Assembly (NCBI RefSeq): GCF_036311905.1
Contig: NZ_JAZDCH010000025.1
Location: 193,852-257,851 of the forward strand
Source of the DNA: Brachybacterium sp036311905
Lineage (GTDB): Bacteria > Actinomycetota > Actinomycetes > Actinomycetales > Dermabacteraceae
Direction of reading: 5' to 3'
Length of the DNA stretch: 64,000 nucleotides
The notes beneath the pieces were generated by a model, which searched no databases, was not told the origin of the DNA, and saw only the letters and a list, made by a program, of their open reading frames with translations. The position numbers and the translations under genes were made by a program. This document shows positions 25,987 to 35,026 of this stretch, piece by piece. Every line of letters begins with the position of its first letter. Positions within the stretch are counted from its first letter, which is position 1.

Positions 25987-25999
25987 TAGTGTCGCGGCC
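25987..25999 (+). promoter_or_regulatory. -10 box for leaderless desaturase gene
   Basis: TAGTGT at 25987-25992 lies 7 bases before ATG 26000. No -35 match is seen at the expected place, which fits activation by a bound regulator. Confidence 0.4.
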
Positions 26000-27094
26000 A
26001 TGACCGCTCTCGACACGCTGCCGGAGCCGACGCCCGGCACCCCCTCCCGGCCCCGGGCCGCCGCCAACCGCGACTACTTCGAGCTCACCGAGCGGGTGAA
26101 GGCCGCGGGCCTGATGGGGCGCGACGTGCGCACCTACGTGCTGCGCACCGCCCTGCTCACCGTGGTCCTCGCCGCCGGGATCGCCGGCATGGCGCTGATC
26201 CCCGACTCCCCCTGGCTGCTGCTGCTCGGCGCCGGCTTCGGCGTGCTCTTCACCCAGTTCGCCTTCCTCGCGCACGACGGAGCGCACCAGCAGGTGTTCG
26301 CCTCCGGCCGCCGCAACCAGTGGTTCGCGCGGATCATCGGCAACCTCGTGGTGGGCCTGAGCGTCGCCTGGTGGAACCGCAAGCACGGCAAGCACCACGC
26401 CCACCCGAACACCATCGGCAAGGACGGCGACATCTCCGGCGGGGTGCTCGTGTTCGTCCCCGGCGACGAGCAGGGCCGGTCCGGGTTCATGGCCTGGCTG
26501 GCGAAGCGCCAGGGATGGGCCTTCCTGCCCCTGCTGAGCCTGTTCGCCTTCGTGCTCCACTACGAGGCGATCTCCAGCGTCGTCCGCGACACCAGGATGA
26601 AGCACCGCCTCGCCGAGGCGGTGCTCTGCGGGATCCGGATCCTCGGCTTCCCCGTGCTGGCCTTCGCGACCATGTCCCCGGGATGGGCGGTGGGCTTCCT
26701 CGCGGTGCAGCTGGCCGTCTTCGGCATCACCATGGGCGGCTCCTTCGCCCCGAACCACAAGGGCATGCCGATCCTGCCTGAGGATCTCGAGGTCGACTTC
26801 CTGCGCCGCCAGGTGCTCACCTCCCGCAACATCACCGGCGGGCGGCTGATGACCTGGGCGATGGGCGGGCTCGACCTGCAGATCGAGCACCACCTGTTCC
26901 CGCGCATGCCGTCCGGACATCTGCGCAAGGTGCGGCCACTGGTCAAGGAGTTCTGCGCCGAGAAGGGCATCGTCTACACCGAGACGTCCCTGCTTCGCTC
27001 CTACATCATCGTCATCAAGTACCTCAACCGGGTGGGGCTCGGCTACGCCGACCCGATGGACTGCCCGGTCGCGGCCCAGCTGCGACGGGCCTGA
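26000..27094 (+). CDS. Membrane fatty-acid (acyl-lipid) desaturase
   Basis: 364 aa di-iron integral membrane desaturase. The three histidine boxes are HDGAH, HGKHHAH and, near the C-terminus, QIEHHLF, with glutamine replacing the first histidine of box 3 as in front-end type desaturases and actinobacterial acyl-lipid desaturases. Four membrane helices are predicted by eye. It introduces a double bond into membrane fatty acids, raising fluidity. It follows the kinase gene by 63 bases, with the palindrome between, so control by the adjacent two-component pair is likely. No cytochrome b5 domain is fused. Confidence 0.92.
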   Translation: MTALDTLPEPTPGTPSRPRAAANRDYFELTERVKAAGLMGRDVRTYVLRTALLTVVLAAGIAGMALIPDSPWLLLLGAGFGVLFTQFAFLAHDGAHQQVFASGRRNQWFARIIGNLVVGLSVAWWNRKHGKHHAHPNTIGKDGDISGGVLVFVPGDEQGRSGFMAWLAKRQGWAFLPLLSLFAFVLHYEAISSVVRDTRMKHRLAEAVLCGIRILGFPVLAFATMSPGWAVGFLAVQLAVFGITMGGSFAPNHKGMPILPEDLEVDFLRRQVLTSRNITGGRLMTWAMGGLDLQIEHHLFPRMPSGHLRKVRPLVKEFCAEKGIVYTETSLLRSYIIVIKYLNRVGLGYADPMDCPVAAQLRRA

Positions 27095-27165
27095 ACCGGT
27101 CCGTCCGAGCGGCGCGTCCGCGGCACCGGGACCGGCGCGCCTGACGCCCCGCTCCCCGGGAGGCG

Positions 27166-27182
27166 GTATGGTCGCCCCATAC
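27166..27182. promoter_or_regulatory. Short palindrome around a possible -10 box
   Basis: GTATGG (27166-27171) and CCATAC (27177-27182) form a perfect 6-bp inverted repeat around a 5-base spacer; TATGGT inside it fits a -10 element for the DUF402 gene. Either a promoter with operator or chance. Confidence 0.3.
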
Positions 27183-27271
27183 GCCTACCCCTTCACGGGC
27201 AGCGCAGCCCCGGCCCGGTGGCCGGTCGGTACGGGGCGTCCGTGGAGGCCGATCCGGCCGGGACCCCCACC

Positions 27272-27925
27272 ATGTCTTCCACCCCGCGCTGGTCGCCCGG
27301 CGACCAGGTGACCTGGACCTACTACACCCCTCAGCACCCCACGCGCACCGTGCGCCCCGGCACCGTCGTGCTCGACGACGACCGCGGCGTGGTGGTGTGG
27401 ATCGCCCCCGGCACCGAGGTGCTGCTGCCCGTGCTGCAGTCCGGGGCGGCGTTGCGCCGCGCCGGCGACGAGGGCATGTTCACCGCCCCCCGCGTGCAGT
27501 CCAAGCAGCTGTGGACCGGCAACGGCATCCTCATGATCGGCCTGCCCGACACCCCGTACTCGGTGTGGCTGTTCTACAAGGACGACGGCTCGCTCGGCTG
27601 CTACTACGTGAACCTCGAGACGCCCTACGAGCGCACCGAGGAGGGCATCCGCACCCGCGACCTCGTGCTGGACCTCGTGGTGCTGCCCCGCCGGGACTGG
27701 CACTACAAGGACGAGGACGAGCTCGAGGGCGCCGAGCGCACCGGCTACTTCTCCGCCGAGGAGGTCTCGGGGATCCGCGAGGCGGGTCGCCTCGCCGAGC
27801 GGCACATCGCCGACTGGGCCTACCCCTTCTCCGCCGGCTACGAGTACTTCTTCCCGGACCCGTCCTGGCCCCTGCCCACCCTCCCCGAGCACTACACCTG
27901 GGAGCTGGACCTCACCCGGCGGTGA
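27272..27925 (+). CDS. DUF402 family protein (possible nucleoside phosphate phosphatase)
   Basis: 217 aa from ATG 27272. The DUF402/FomD-like fold is indicated by WLFYKDDGSLGCYYVNLETPYERT followed by TRDLVLDLVVLPRRDWHYKDEDEL, whose acidic residues bind metal in the family. Members include NtdP-type nucleoside tri/diphosphatase and FomD; which activity applies here is not known. A GTG at 27218 would add 18 residues of unlikely composition. Monocistronic, between the desaturase and pepN. Confidence 0.85.
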   Translation: MSSTPRWSPGDQVTWTYYTPQHPTRTVRPGTVVLDDDRGVVVWIAPGTEVLLPVLQSGAALRRAGDEGMFTAPRVQSKQLWTGNGILMIGLPDTPYSVWLFYKDDGSLGCYYVNLETPYERTEEGIRTRDLVLDLVVLPRRDWHYKDEDELEGAERTGYFSAEEVSGIREAGRLAERHIADWAYPFSAGYEYFFPDPSWPLPTLPEHYTWELDLTRR

Positions 27926-27992
27926 GCTCGAGGGCCGGGAGTCCGCTCCGACGGCCCCAGGTGACCCCCCGGTCAGTGGCAGGATGGTCACC

Positions 27993-30542
27993 ATGTCCTC
28001 CGAGAACCTCACCCGCGACGAGGCCCGCAGCCGCGCCTCGTTCCTCAGCACCGACTCCTACGAGATCCGCCTGGACCTCACCACCGACGAGCGGACCTTC
28101 CTCACCGAGACCACGCTCCGCTTCCGCTCCTCGTCCACCGAGGAGACCTTCCTCGACCTGATCGCCGAGGAGGTGACCGAGATCGAGCTCAACGGCGAGC
28201 TGCTCGAGGACCCCGCCTCCCGCTTCGACGGCGCCCGGGTGCACCTGCCGGCCGTGCGCGAGGGCGAGAACACCGTGCGCATCCTCGCCGAGGGGCGCTA
28301 CATGAACACCGGCGAGGGCCTGCACCGCTTCGTGGACCCGGTCGACGAGGAGGTGTACCTCTACACCCAGTTCGAGGTCTCCGACGCGCGGCGCATGTTC
28401 GCCTGCTTCGAGCAGCCCGACCTCAAGGCGACCTTCGCGCTGACCGTGACCGCCCCCGCCCACTGGCGGGTGATCTCCAACGCCCCCACCCCCGTCCCGA
28501 CGCCCGGCGCCGAGGACACCGCGACCTGGGCCTTCGATCCCACGGAGCGGATGTCCACCTATCTGGTCGCGCTCATCGCCGGCGACTACCGCGGCGGCGA
28601 GGGCGCAGTCACCACCCGCGACGGGCGCACCATCCCGATGGGCGTCTTCGCCCGCGCCTCGCTCGCCGAGCACGTCGACGCGGACTACGTCATCGACGTG
28701 ACCCGTCGCGGCATCGAGTTCTACGAGGAGGCCTTCGACCAGGACTTCCCGTTCCGCAAGTACGACCAGGTGTTCGTGCCGGAGTACAACATGGGCGCGA
28801 TGGAGAACCCCGGCGCCGTCACCTACGTCGAGTCCTACGTGTTCCGCTCCGAGGTGTCCGACGCGATCCGCGAGCGGCGCGACCTCACGATCCTGCACGA
28901 GCTCGCGCACATGTGGTTCGGCGACCTCGTCACGATGCGCTGGTGGGACGACCTGTGGCTGAACGAGTCCTTCGCCGAGTACGCCTCGACCCTCGCCTCG
29001 GCCGAGGCGACCGACTGGACCGACTCCTGGACCACCTTCGCCGTCTCCGAGAAGGGCTGGGCCTACCGCCAGGACCAGCTGCCCTCGACCCACCCGATCG
29101 TCGCCGACATGGTCGACCTCGAGGCGGTCGAGACGAACTTCGACGGCATCACCTACGCCAAGGGCGCCTCGGTGCTGCGCCAGCTCGTCGCCTATGTGGG
29201 CCGCGAGGAGTTCTTCGCGGGCGTCCGCGCCTACTTCGCGAAGCACGCGTGGGGCAACACCGAGCTGCGCGATCTGCTCGTCGAGCTCGAGGCGACCTCC
29301 GGCCGCGACCTCACCTCCTGGTCGGCGCTGTGGCTGCAGACCGCCGGGGTGAACACCCTCTCCCCCGTCCTCGAGCAGGACGCCGACGGCACCCTCACCC
29401 GCTTCGCGATCGCGCAGACCGCCCCCGCGGAGCACCCCACCCTGCGCCCGCACCGCCTGCAGGTGGGCGGCTTCTCGCTCACGGGCGGCCGGCTCGAGCG
29501 CACCGAGAGCGTCGAGCTCGACGTCGACGGCGCCCTCACGGAGGTGCCCGCCCTCGTCGGGAAGCGCGCCGACCTGTGGCTCGTGAACGACGGCGACCTC
29601 GCCTACGCGAAGGTGCGCCTGGATCCCGCGTCCCTCACCGTCGCGATGGAGCACCTGCGCGACCTCGCGGACCCGCTGGCCCGCACCCTGCTGTGGTCCG
29701 CCGCCTGGGACATGGTGCGCGACGGCGAGCTGCCGAGCCGCCGCTTCCAGCAGCTCGTGCTCGCGAACCTCACGGGCGAGCAGTCCTCCTCCGTGATCCG
29801 CACCCTGCTGCAGCAGCTCGAGTCCGTCGCCGGCCCGTACGCCGCCGCGGCGGACCGCGCCGAGCGCACCGCCGCCGCGGCGTCCGCCCTGTGGGAGCTC
29901 ACGGAACAGGCCGAGGCCGGGTCCGACACGCAGCTGCAGTGCCTCGAGGCGTTCGCGCGCCTCGCGAGCACCGACCCGCACCGGGAGATCCTCGCCGGTC
30001 TGCTCGCCGGCGAGCGCACCCTCCCCGGCCGCAGCATCGATACCGACCTGCGCTGGAAGCTCGTCATCGCGCTCACGGCCCTCGGCGGCCTCGACGACGC
30101 GGGGATCGACGCGGTCCTCGCGACCGACGACACGCAGTCGGGCCGCAAGTCCGCCCTCACGGCGCGGGCCGCCCGCCCGACCGCCGCGGCGAAGGCCGAG
30201 GCGTGGCGGACCACGATGGAGCAGGACGAGCTCGCCAACGAGTCGGTCACGGCCGTCGTGCTCGGCTTCCGTCGCACGGCCGACGAGTCGCTGGTCGCGC
30301 CGTACCGTCGGCGCTACTTCGCGGCGCTGCGCCAGATCTGGGCGGAGCGCAGCAACGAGATCGCGAACCGGCTCGCGCAGGGCTACTTCCCCTCCGAGTT
30401 CGGCGGTCAGACGGTGCTGGACGACGCCGACTCGTGGCTCGAGGAGAACGAGGACGCGCCCTTCGGCCTGCGCCGCATCGTCGTCGAGGGCCGCGACACC
30501 GTCGCCCGTCAGGAGCGGGTCCGCGCCGCCGACCGCGACTGA
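27993..30542 (+). CDS. pepN: Aminopeptidase N (M1 family)
   Basis: 849 aa M1 zinc aminopeptidase. The exopeptidase motif GAMEN precedes the zinc site HELAH (H302, E303, H306) with E325 as third ligand in LWLNESFAEY. The C-terminal alpha-helical ERAP1-like domain is complete; length fits actinobacterial PepN. No signal peptide, so cytoplasmic peptide turnover is expected. ATG 27993 has AGGATGG at good distance; ATG 27984 is three codons upstream. A strong hairpin follows the gene. Confidence 0.95.
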   Translation: MSSENLTRDEARSRASFLSTDSYEIRLDLTTDERTFLTETTLRFRSSSTEETFLDLIAEEVTEIELNGELLEDPASRFDGARVHLPAVREGENTVRILAEGRYMNTGEGLHRFVDPVDEEVYLYTQFEVSDARRMFACFEQPDLKATFALTVTAPAHWRVISNAPTPVPTPGAEDTATWAFDPTERMSTYLVALIAGDYRGGEGAVTTRDGRTIPMGVFARASLAEHVDADYVIDVTRRGIEFYEEAFDQDFPFRKYDQVFVPEYNMGAMENPGAVTYVESYVFRSEVSDAIRERRDLTILHELAHMWFGDLVTMRWWDDLWLNESFAEYASTLASAEATDWTDSWTTFAVSEKGWAYRQDQLPSTHPIVADMVDLEAVETNFDGITYAKGASVLRQLVAYVGREEFFAGVRAYFAKHAWGNTELRDLLVELEATSGRDLTSWSALWLQTAGVNTLSPVLEQDADGTLTRFAIAQTAPAEHPTLRPHRLQVGGFSLTGGRLERTESVELDVDGALTEVPALVGKRADLWLVNDGDLAYAKVRLDPASLTVAMEHLRDLADPLARTLLWSAAWDMVRDGELPSRRFQQLVLANLTGEQSSSVIRTLLQQLESVAGPYAAAADRAERTAAAASALWELTEQAEAGSDTQLQCLEAFARLASTDPHREILAGLLAGERTLPGRSIDTDLRWKLVIALTALGGLDDAGIDAVLATDDTQSGRKSALTARAARPTAAAKAEAWRTTMEQDELANESVTAVVLGFRRTADESLVAPYRRRYFAALRQIWAERSNEIANRLAQGYFPSEFGGQTVLDDADSWLEENEDAPFGLRRIVVEGRDTVARQERVRAADRD

Positions 30543-30557
30543 GCACCCGCACCCCGC

Positions 30558-30604
30558 AGGCCCGCCCCGCATCGTGAGCAGTCGCACGGCGCCGGGGCGG
30601 GCCT
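30558..30604 (+). terminator. 12-bp stem-loop after pepN
   Basis: AGGCCCGCCCCG (30558-30569) and CGGGGCGGGCCT (30593-30604) form a perfect 12-bp stem around a 23-base loop, 16 bases after the pepN stop. No T-run, as is usual for actinobacterial stem-loop terminators. Confidence 0.55.
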
Positions 30605-30634
30605 CCGTCACGGACAGCGGCCAGGGGCGGACGT

Positions 30635-30646
30635 TACCGTGGCGGC
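30635..30646 (+). promoter_or_regulatory. -10 box for leaderless mscS gene
   Basis: TACCGT at 30635-30640 lies exactly 6 bases before ATG 30647; no Shine-Dalgarno is present. Confidence 0.45.
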
Positions 30647-31588
30647 ATGCCTGATCTGACCCCGCTGCTCTCCGCCCCGAGCGCCGACGAGGCGCTGAAC
30701 GTCATGGACTCGCTGCTGCGCTGGCTGCTCACCAGCGGCGTGCGGATCGTCGTGGTGCTGGTCGCCGCGGCCATCATCAGCGGCGTCGTGGCATGGCTGC
30801 TGCGCCGCTTCTTCCGCACCATGGCGGACTCGTCGACGAAGCTGTCCTCGGTGACCGGCGCCGTCGTCCGGCGCGACGCCCGTGCGCAGAAGGCCGCGCA
30901 GGCCCGTCGGGAGCAGCGCGCCGAGACCCTCTCGAACGTCGCGATCAACGTGGCCCGGATGGTGATCTGGGCGGTCGCCCTGGTGATGGTCCTGTCGGAG
31001 CTGGGCGTCAACATCGCCCCGGTCATCGCCTCGCTCGGCGTGATCGGCCTCGCCGCCGGCATCGGCGCGCAGACCATCATCAAGGACGTCGTCGCGGGCA
31101 TCGTGATGCTCTTCGAGGACATCGTCGCGGTCGGCGACTACGTGGATCTCGAGTACGCCGAGGGCACCGTCGAGGGGATCAACCTGCGCGTCACGCAGGT
31201 GCGCGGCATCGACGGCGCCCTGTGGACGGTCCGCAACGGCGAGATCATCCGCATCGGCAACCGGTCCCGCGGCTTCTCCAACGCCGTGGTCACCCTGGAC
31301 ATCGACGCCGGCGCCGACGACGAGCAGGTCACCGCCGTGCTCGAGCAGGTCACCGCCGAGCTCGCGGCCGACGAGACGTGGAAGCCCGTGATCCTGGGCC
31401 CCGCAGACGTCTCCGGCATGCTGGGCGTGGACGGCACCCGCTACCAGCGCCGGGTGATCATCCAGACCGCCCCCGGCGAGCAGTGGGCGCTCGAGCGGGA
31501 GCTGCGCGGCCGGATCCGCACCGCCTTCGCGAGCGCCGACATCGCCTTCGCGGTGCCCCGCTTCGTGGACGCCGTCAAGCCCGCCTGA
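30647..31588 (+). CDS. MscS-family mechanosensitive channel
   Basis: 313 aa. One membrane helix about 25-50, a charged linker, a second about 100-125, then the pore-lining TM3 (GVIGLAAGIGAQTIIKDVVAGI, glycine/alanine packing as in MscS) and the beta domain (VGDYVDLEYAEGTVEGINLRVT). The C-terminal domain is complete. It releases solutes on osmotic down-shock. It is likely transcribed alone from a leaderless promoter. Confidence 0.93.
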   Translation: MPDLTPLLSAPSADEALNVMDSLLRWLLTSGVRIVVVLVAAAIISGVVAWLLRRFFRTMADSSTKLSSVTGAVVRRDARAQKAAQARREQRAETLSNVAINVARMVIWAVALVMVLSELGVNIAPVIASLGVIGLAAGIGAQTIIKDVVAGIVMLFEDIVAVGDYVDLEYAEGTVEGINLRVTQVRGIDGALWTVRNGEIIRIGNRSRGFSNAVVTLDIDAGADDEQVTAVLEQVTAELAADETWKPVILGPADVSGMLGVDGTRYQRRVIIQTAPGEQWALERELRGRIRTAFASADIAFAVPRFVDAVKPA

Positions 31589-31677
31589 TCGCTTCCACCC
31601 GCCCCGACCCGTATCGTCCCGTCCCGTTTCGTGTCATCTCGTCCCGCATCGTCACCCCAGAGTCCCGGAGGACCCCC

Positions 31678-32121
31678 ATGACCGGAGATCCCGCAGCACA
31701 GATCAGCTTCTACGAGGCGGTGGGCGGCGAGCCCACCTTCCTCGCCCTCGTGGACCGCTTCTACGCGGGCGTCGCGGAGGATCCGCTGCTGCGGCCGATG
31801 TACCCCGAGGAGGACCTCACCGGGGCGAAGCACCGCCTGGCGACCTTCCTCGCCCAGTACTGGGGCGGTCCGAAGACCTACGGCGCCGAGCGCGGCCACC
31901 CCCGGCTGCGGATCCGCCACGGGGTCTTCCCCGTCTCCCCCACGGCCCGCGACGCGTGGCTCGGGCACATGCGCGACGCGGTCGACTCCCTCGAGCTCGC
32001 GCCCCTGCATCGCGAGACCCTGTGGGACTACCTCGAACGGGCCGCGCACTCCCTGGTCAACACGGTCGACGGCGGCCGGGCGCCGATGGCGGGTCAGACC
32101 GTCCCCGATCAGCTCTCCTGA
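31678..32121 (+). CDS. glbO: Truncated haemoglobin, group II (trHbO)
   Basis: 147 aa two-over-two globin. FYEAVGGEPTF at the start, tyrosine in the B helix (DRFYAGVAEDP), GGPKTYGAERGHPRLRIRHGVF around the proximal histidine, and MRDAVDS with a distal-side Trp (LWDYLERAAH) are as in actinobacterial GlbO. It binds oxygen, NO or peroxide, and is thought to serve in redox or NO defence. ATG 31678 has CCGGAGGA upstream. The 90 bases before it carry several near-copies of CGTCCCG. Confidence 0.93.
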   Translation: MTGDPAAQISFYEAVGGEPTFLALVDRFYAGVAEDPLLRPMYPEEDLTGAKHRLATFLAQYWGGPKTYGAERGHPRLRIRHGVFPVSPTARDAWLGHMRDAVDSLELAPLHRETLWDYLERAAHSLVNTVDGGRAPMAGQTVPDQLS

Positions 32122-32176
32122 CCCGTCGGGGGCTCGACTCCCTCGGCCACCGGGCCGGCGGCCGCTCATGCCGCGC

Positions 32177-32692
32177 TCAGTCGCGGAAGACGAGCCCCTC
32201 GCCGGTGAAGGGCGCGAGGCGTTCGCGAGAGTCCGCATCGAGCCGCACCGGCCGGCCGCTGACCGCGTCGACCATCACCACGACGGTGCGGGCCCGCGCG
32301 TAGGGCGAGGTGCCGCCCGGATCGTCGCGGGTGAGCACGAGGTAGTCGACCGCGATCGACGCCCCGCCGAGGCGGGAGATCCACAGGCGCACCACGGCTC
32401 CGTCGCGCCGGTGCCCGAGCATGCGCGTGTACACGATGCGCTGCGAGGCGATCACCGTGGAGACCGGCGCATCGGTGCCGCCGCCCGGGAGCGGGGCGAT
32501 CGCCGCCGGGGCGCCCAGGGCGATCTGCTCGGCGGGCGCGAGCCAGAAGGCCGCGATGCGGGCCTCCTCGAGCAGGCGCACCATCGCGGCGTTGTTCACG
32601 TGCCCGTAGGCGTCCAGATCGGTCCAGCGGACGGGGACGGTGACGTCCACGGCGGTGTCGGGGGCGGCGGGGGCCGCAGCGGAGGAAGCCAT
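32177..32692 (-). CDS. 4HBT-type acyl-CoA thioesterase
   Basis: About 171 aa hot-dog-fold thioesterase. VRWTDLDAYGHVNNAAMVRLLEEAR is the 4HBT active-site signature with the catalytic Asp and the HVNN helix. It hydrolyses acyl-CoAs; chain length unknown. ATG 32692 is chosen because TACGAT lies 7 bases before it on this strand (leaderless); an ATG at 32701 lies between the two. It is divergent from tesB, another thioesterase, with face-to-face promoters. Confidence 0.88.
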   Translation of the reverse strand: MASSAAAPAAPDTAVDVTVPVRWTDLDAYGHVNNAAMVRLLEEARIAAFWLAPAEQIALGAPAAIAPLPGGGTDAPVSTVIASQRIVYTRMLGHRRDGAVVRLWISRLGGASIAVDYLVLTRDDPGGTSPYARARTVVVMVDAVSGRPVRLDADSRERLAPFTGEGLVFRD

Positions 32693-32699
32693 GCCGTCC

Positions 32700-32718
32700 A
32701 TCGTATGACCAGTACGAT
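32700..32718. promoter_or_regulatory. Divergent back-to-back -10 boxes forming an inverted repeat
   Basis: ATCGTA (32700-32705) is TACGAT on the minus strand, 7 bases before ATG 32692. TACGAT at 32713-32718 lies 6 bases before ATG 32725 on the plus strand. The two -10 boxes are mirror copies separated by 7 bases, so a single protein could control both thioesterase genes and the polymerases may compete. Confidence 0.55.
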
Positions 32719-32724
32719 CGGCCC

Positions 32725-33657
32725 ATGAGCACCCCCGTCCCGGATCCCTCCGCCGTCGTCGCCGGACTCGTCGACCTGCTCGACCTGCGCCCGCTCGAAG
32801 TGGACCCCGCCCTCTCGGCCCCGACCACCGTCGCCGCCTTCGAGGGCGACTCCAACCCTCAGCCGGGCGGTCACGTCTTCGGCGGGCAGGTGATGGGCCA
32901 GGCGGTCACCGCGGTGGGCCGCACCACCCCGGAGGGCCGACGGATCCACTCGATGTACTCCTACTTCCTCGCGCCCGGCGACCCGCAGCATCCGATCCGC
33001 TTCCAGGTGGACGCGCTGCGGGACGGCGGCTCCTTCTCGGTGCGGCGCGTGCTCGCCACCCAGCCGGGCCGCACGGCCGACGAGGGCGAGCGCACGATCC
33101 TCGCGATGACCGCCTCCTTCCAGGAGGAGCAGGACGGCCTGGAGCACTCCGAGCACGCGCCCGAGGCCCCCGACCCCGACGGGCTGCCGACGACCGCGGA
33201 GGTCCTCGCCGGCATCGATCACCCGGTGGCCCGCTACTGGTCCACGCAGCGACCGATCGACATCCGGCACGTGACCGACCCGATCTACCTGCGACCCGAT
33301 GCGAACGGCGGCGCGAGCGACACGCAGATGGTGTGGATGCGCACCCTCGCGCCCGTCGCCGCCGACGCCCTGGTGCACGATGCGATCCTCGCCTTCGCGA
33401 GCGACTACACGCCCTTCGAGCCGATCCTGCGCCGGCAGGGGCTGAGCTGGATGACCCCGGGACTGAAGATGGCGACCATCGACCACGCCATCTGGTGGCA
33501 CCGGCACGTGCGGGCCGACGAATGGCTGCTCTACGTGCAGCGCTCGCCCAGCGCCGCGGGTGGGCGCGGGCTCACCCACGGTCAGGTCTTCGACCGGGCC
33601 GGCGACCTGGTCGCGACGGTCACCCAGGAGGGCATGATCCGCGCTCGCGGCGCCTGA
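32725..33657 (+). CDS. tesB: Acyl-CoA thioesterase II
   Basis: 310 aa double-hot-dog TesB. FGGQVMGQAVTAV is the N-terminal fold signature; the second half has SDYTPFEPILRRQG, SLDHAIWWHR-like TIDHAIWWHRHV with the catalytic Asp, and QRSPSAAGGRGLTHGQVF at the C-terminus. It hydrolyses medium- and long-chain acyl-CoA. Leaderless promoter, divergent from the 4HBT thioesterase. Confidence 0.93.
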   Translation: MSTPVPDPSAVVAGLVDLLDLRPLEVDPALSAPTTVAAFEGDSNPQPGGHVFGGQVMGQAVTAVGRTTPEGRRIHSMYSYFLAPGDPQHPIRFQVDALRDGGSFSVRRVLATQPGRTADEGERTILAMTASFQEEQDGLEHSEHAPEAPDPDGLPTTAEVLAGIDHPVARYWSTQRPIDIRHVTDPIYLRPDANGGASDTQMVWMRTLAPVAADALVHDAILAFASDYTPFEPILRRQGLSWMTPGLKMATIDHAIWWHRHVRADEWLLYVQRSPSAAGGRGLTHGQVFDRAGDLVATVTQEGMIRARGA

Positions 33658-33670
33658 TCCCGCGAGCGGA

Positions 33671-34987
33671 TCAGCCGACGGCCGCCTCGGCCGCCGCCTG
33701 CGCGCGGGGCATCGCCTCGGCGGCGGCGGCCTCCCCGCGGAACACCTCCGCGATCACGCCGAGCGCCGCCGCGGTGCCCTCGGCCGAGCGCAGCCCGTGC
33801 TCGGGCGCGGCGACCTCCTCGGGGGCGCCGATCGCGCTGACGTCCACGCCCTGCTCGGACCAGGCCTGTTCCCAGGCGCTGCGCAGATCTCGATGACCGG
33901 GGATGCCGATCCGGTTCTCGGCCAAGGGCCGCTGGCCGTCGACCGTGCCGAGCCAGCTCATCAGCTCGCCGATCGCCGCCTCGCGGTCCTCGTCGTCCGG
34001 GTCGACCGCGACGGCGGCGACCGCGTGGACCAGCGGACGCGCCCCGCGCGGGCCGGGGATCACCGGATGGACGGACCACGGGAAGCTCTGGGCGATCCCG
34101 TCGCCCAGGGTGCCGAGATCGTAGGTGCCGGTCTGGAGCAGGCCCAGGCGTCCCTCGAGGAAGAGGTTCCGGCAGCGCGCGGGGTCCTGGGTGGTCTCGG
34201 TGCCGTCGGGGGCGAGGGACGAGGTGGTGAGATCGGCGAGGTACTGGATCGCGGCGACCGCCTCGGCGGAGTCGAGCGTGAAGGCACCCTCCTCGTCCTG
34301 CCAGCGCCCGCCCTGTCCGGCCACGAACGGGCCCAGCACGGCGCTGCGGTCCAGGTGCGCACCGAAACCGAAGGCGGTGCGGGAGGCGGCATCGAATCCC
34401 TCGTCGCCGGGGTGGCGGCCCTCGCCGTCGACCGTGATCGCGCGGGCGAGATCCCGGAGAGCGTCGGAGGGGGCGCCCGGCTCCGCGCCGAGGGCGGTGG
34501 CATCGCCCCCGGCACCGGAGACGAGATCGTCGTGCGCCACGAGTAGCGACTGGTCGGAGTACTGCGGCACGCCCCACAGGGCACCGTCGACGGTGTACTG
34601 GTCCGCGGCGATCTGATCCCACTGACCGACCACCGATCCGACCATCGGCCCCGCCTCGAGGAGATGATCCCCCTCGATCGCCGCGGCGAGGTTCGCCGTG
34701 TTCATCCAGATCACATCCGGAAGGGTGCCGGCCGCGGCGTCGAGCGGCATCTGCTTCCAGTAGTCATCCCAGGTCAGCACCTCGACCTCGACCGTCACGC
34801 CGGTCGACTCGGTGAACGCCGCGAGGGAGATGGCGTAGGCCGAGGCCGCCTGCTCGCTCCACACCCGCATCCGGAGGGCGTCCCCCTCCTCCAGCTCGGG
34901 AGCGGGCCGGGAACAGGCGGAGAGCGCCCCGACCCCGGCCAGTCCCGTCGCAGCGGTGGTGAGCAGGAACTGGCGACGGGTCGGCAC
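33671..34987 (-). CDS. ABC transporter family 1 extracellular solute-binding lipoprotein (orphan)
   Basis: 438 aa. The N-terminus has a twin-arginine-like TRRQFLL, a hydrophobic stretch and a lipobox LSAC with C25 as lipidation site. The mature part is a cluster B sugar-type binding protein (AFTESTGVTVEVEVLTWDDYWKQM; LPDVIWMN; WGVPQYSDQSLL). No permease or ATPase is adjacent, so it must use a transporter encoded elsewhere. It lies 39 bases downstream of the alpha-glucan phosphorylase gene on the same strand, with GGAAGG before GTG 34987, hinting at a role with malto-oligosaccharides. Confidence 0.88.
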   Translation of the reverse strand: MPTRRQFLLTTAATGLAGVGALSACSRPAPELEEGDALRMRVWSEQAASAYAISLAAFTESTGVTVEVEVLTWDDYWKQMPLDAAAGTLPDVIWMNTANLAAAIEGDHLLEAGPMVGSVVGQWDQIAADQYTVDGALWGVPQYSDQSLLVAHDDLVSGAGGDATALGAEPGAPSDALRDLARAITVDGEGRHPGDEGFDAASRTAFGFGAHLDRSAVLGPFVAGQGGRWQDEEGAFTLDSAEAVAAIQYLADLTTSSLAPDGTETTQDPARCRNLFLEGRLGLLQTGTYDLGTLGDGIAQSFPWSVHPVIPGPRGARPLVHAVAAVAVDPDDEDREAAIGELMSWLGTVDGQRPLAENRIGIPGHRDLRSAWEQAWSEQGVDVSAIGAPEEVAAPEHGLRSAEGTAAALGVIAEVFRGEAAAAEAMPRAQAAAEAAVG

Positions 34988-35026
34988 GGGGTCGGGACCT
35001 TCCGGGTGGGGTGCTGCGGGCGGCGC

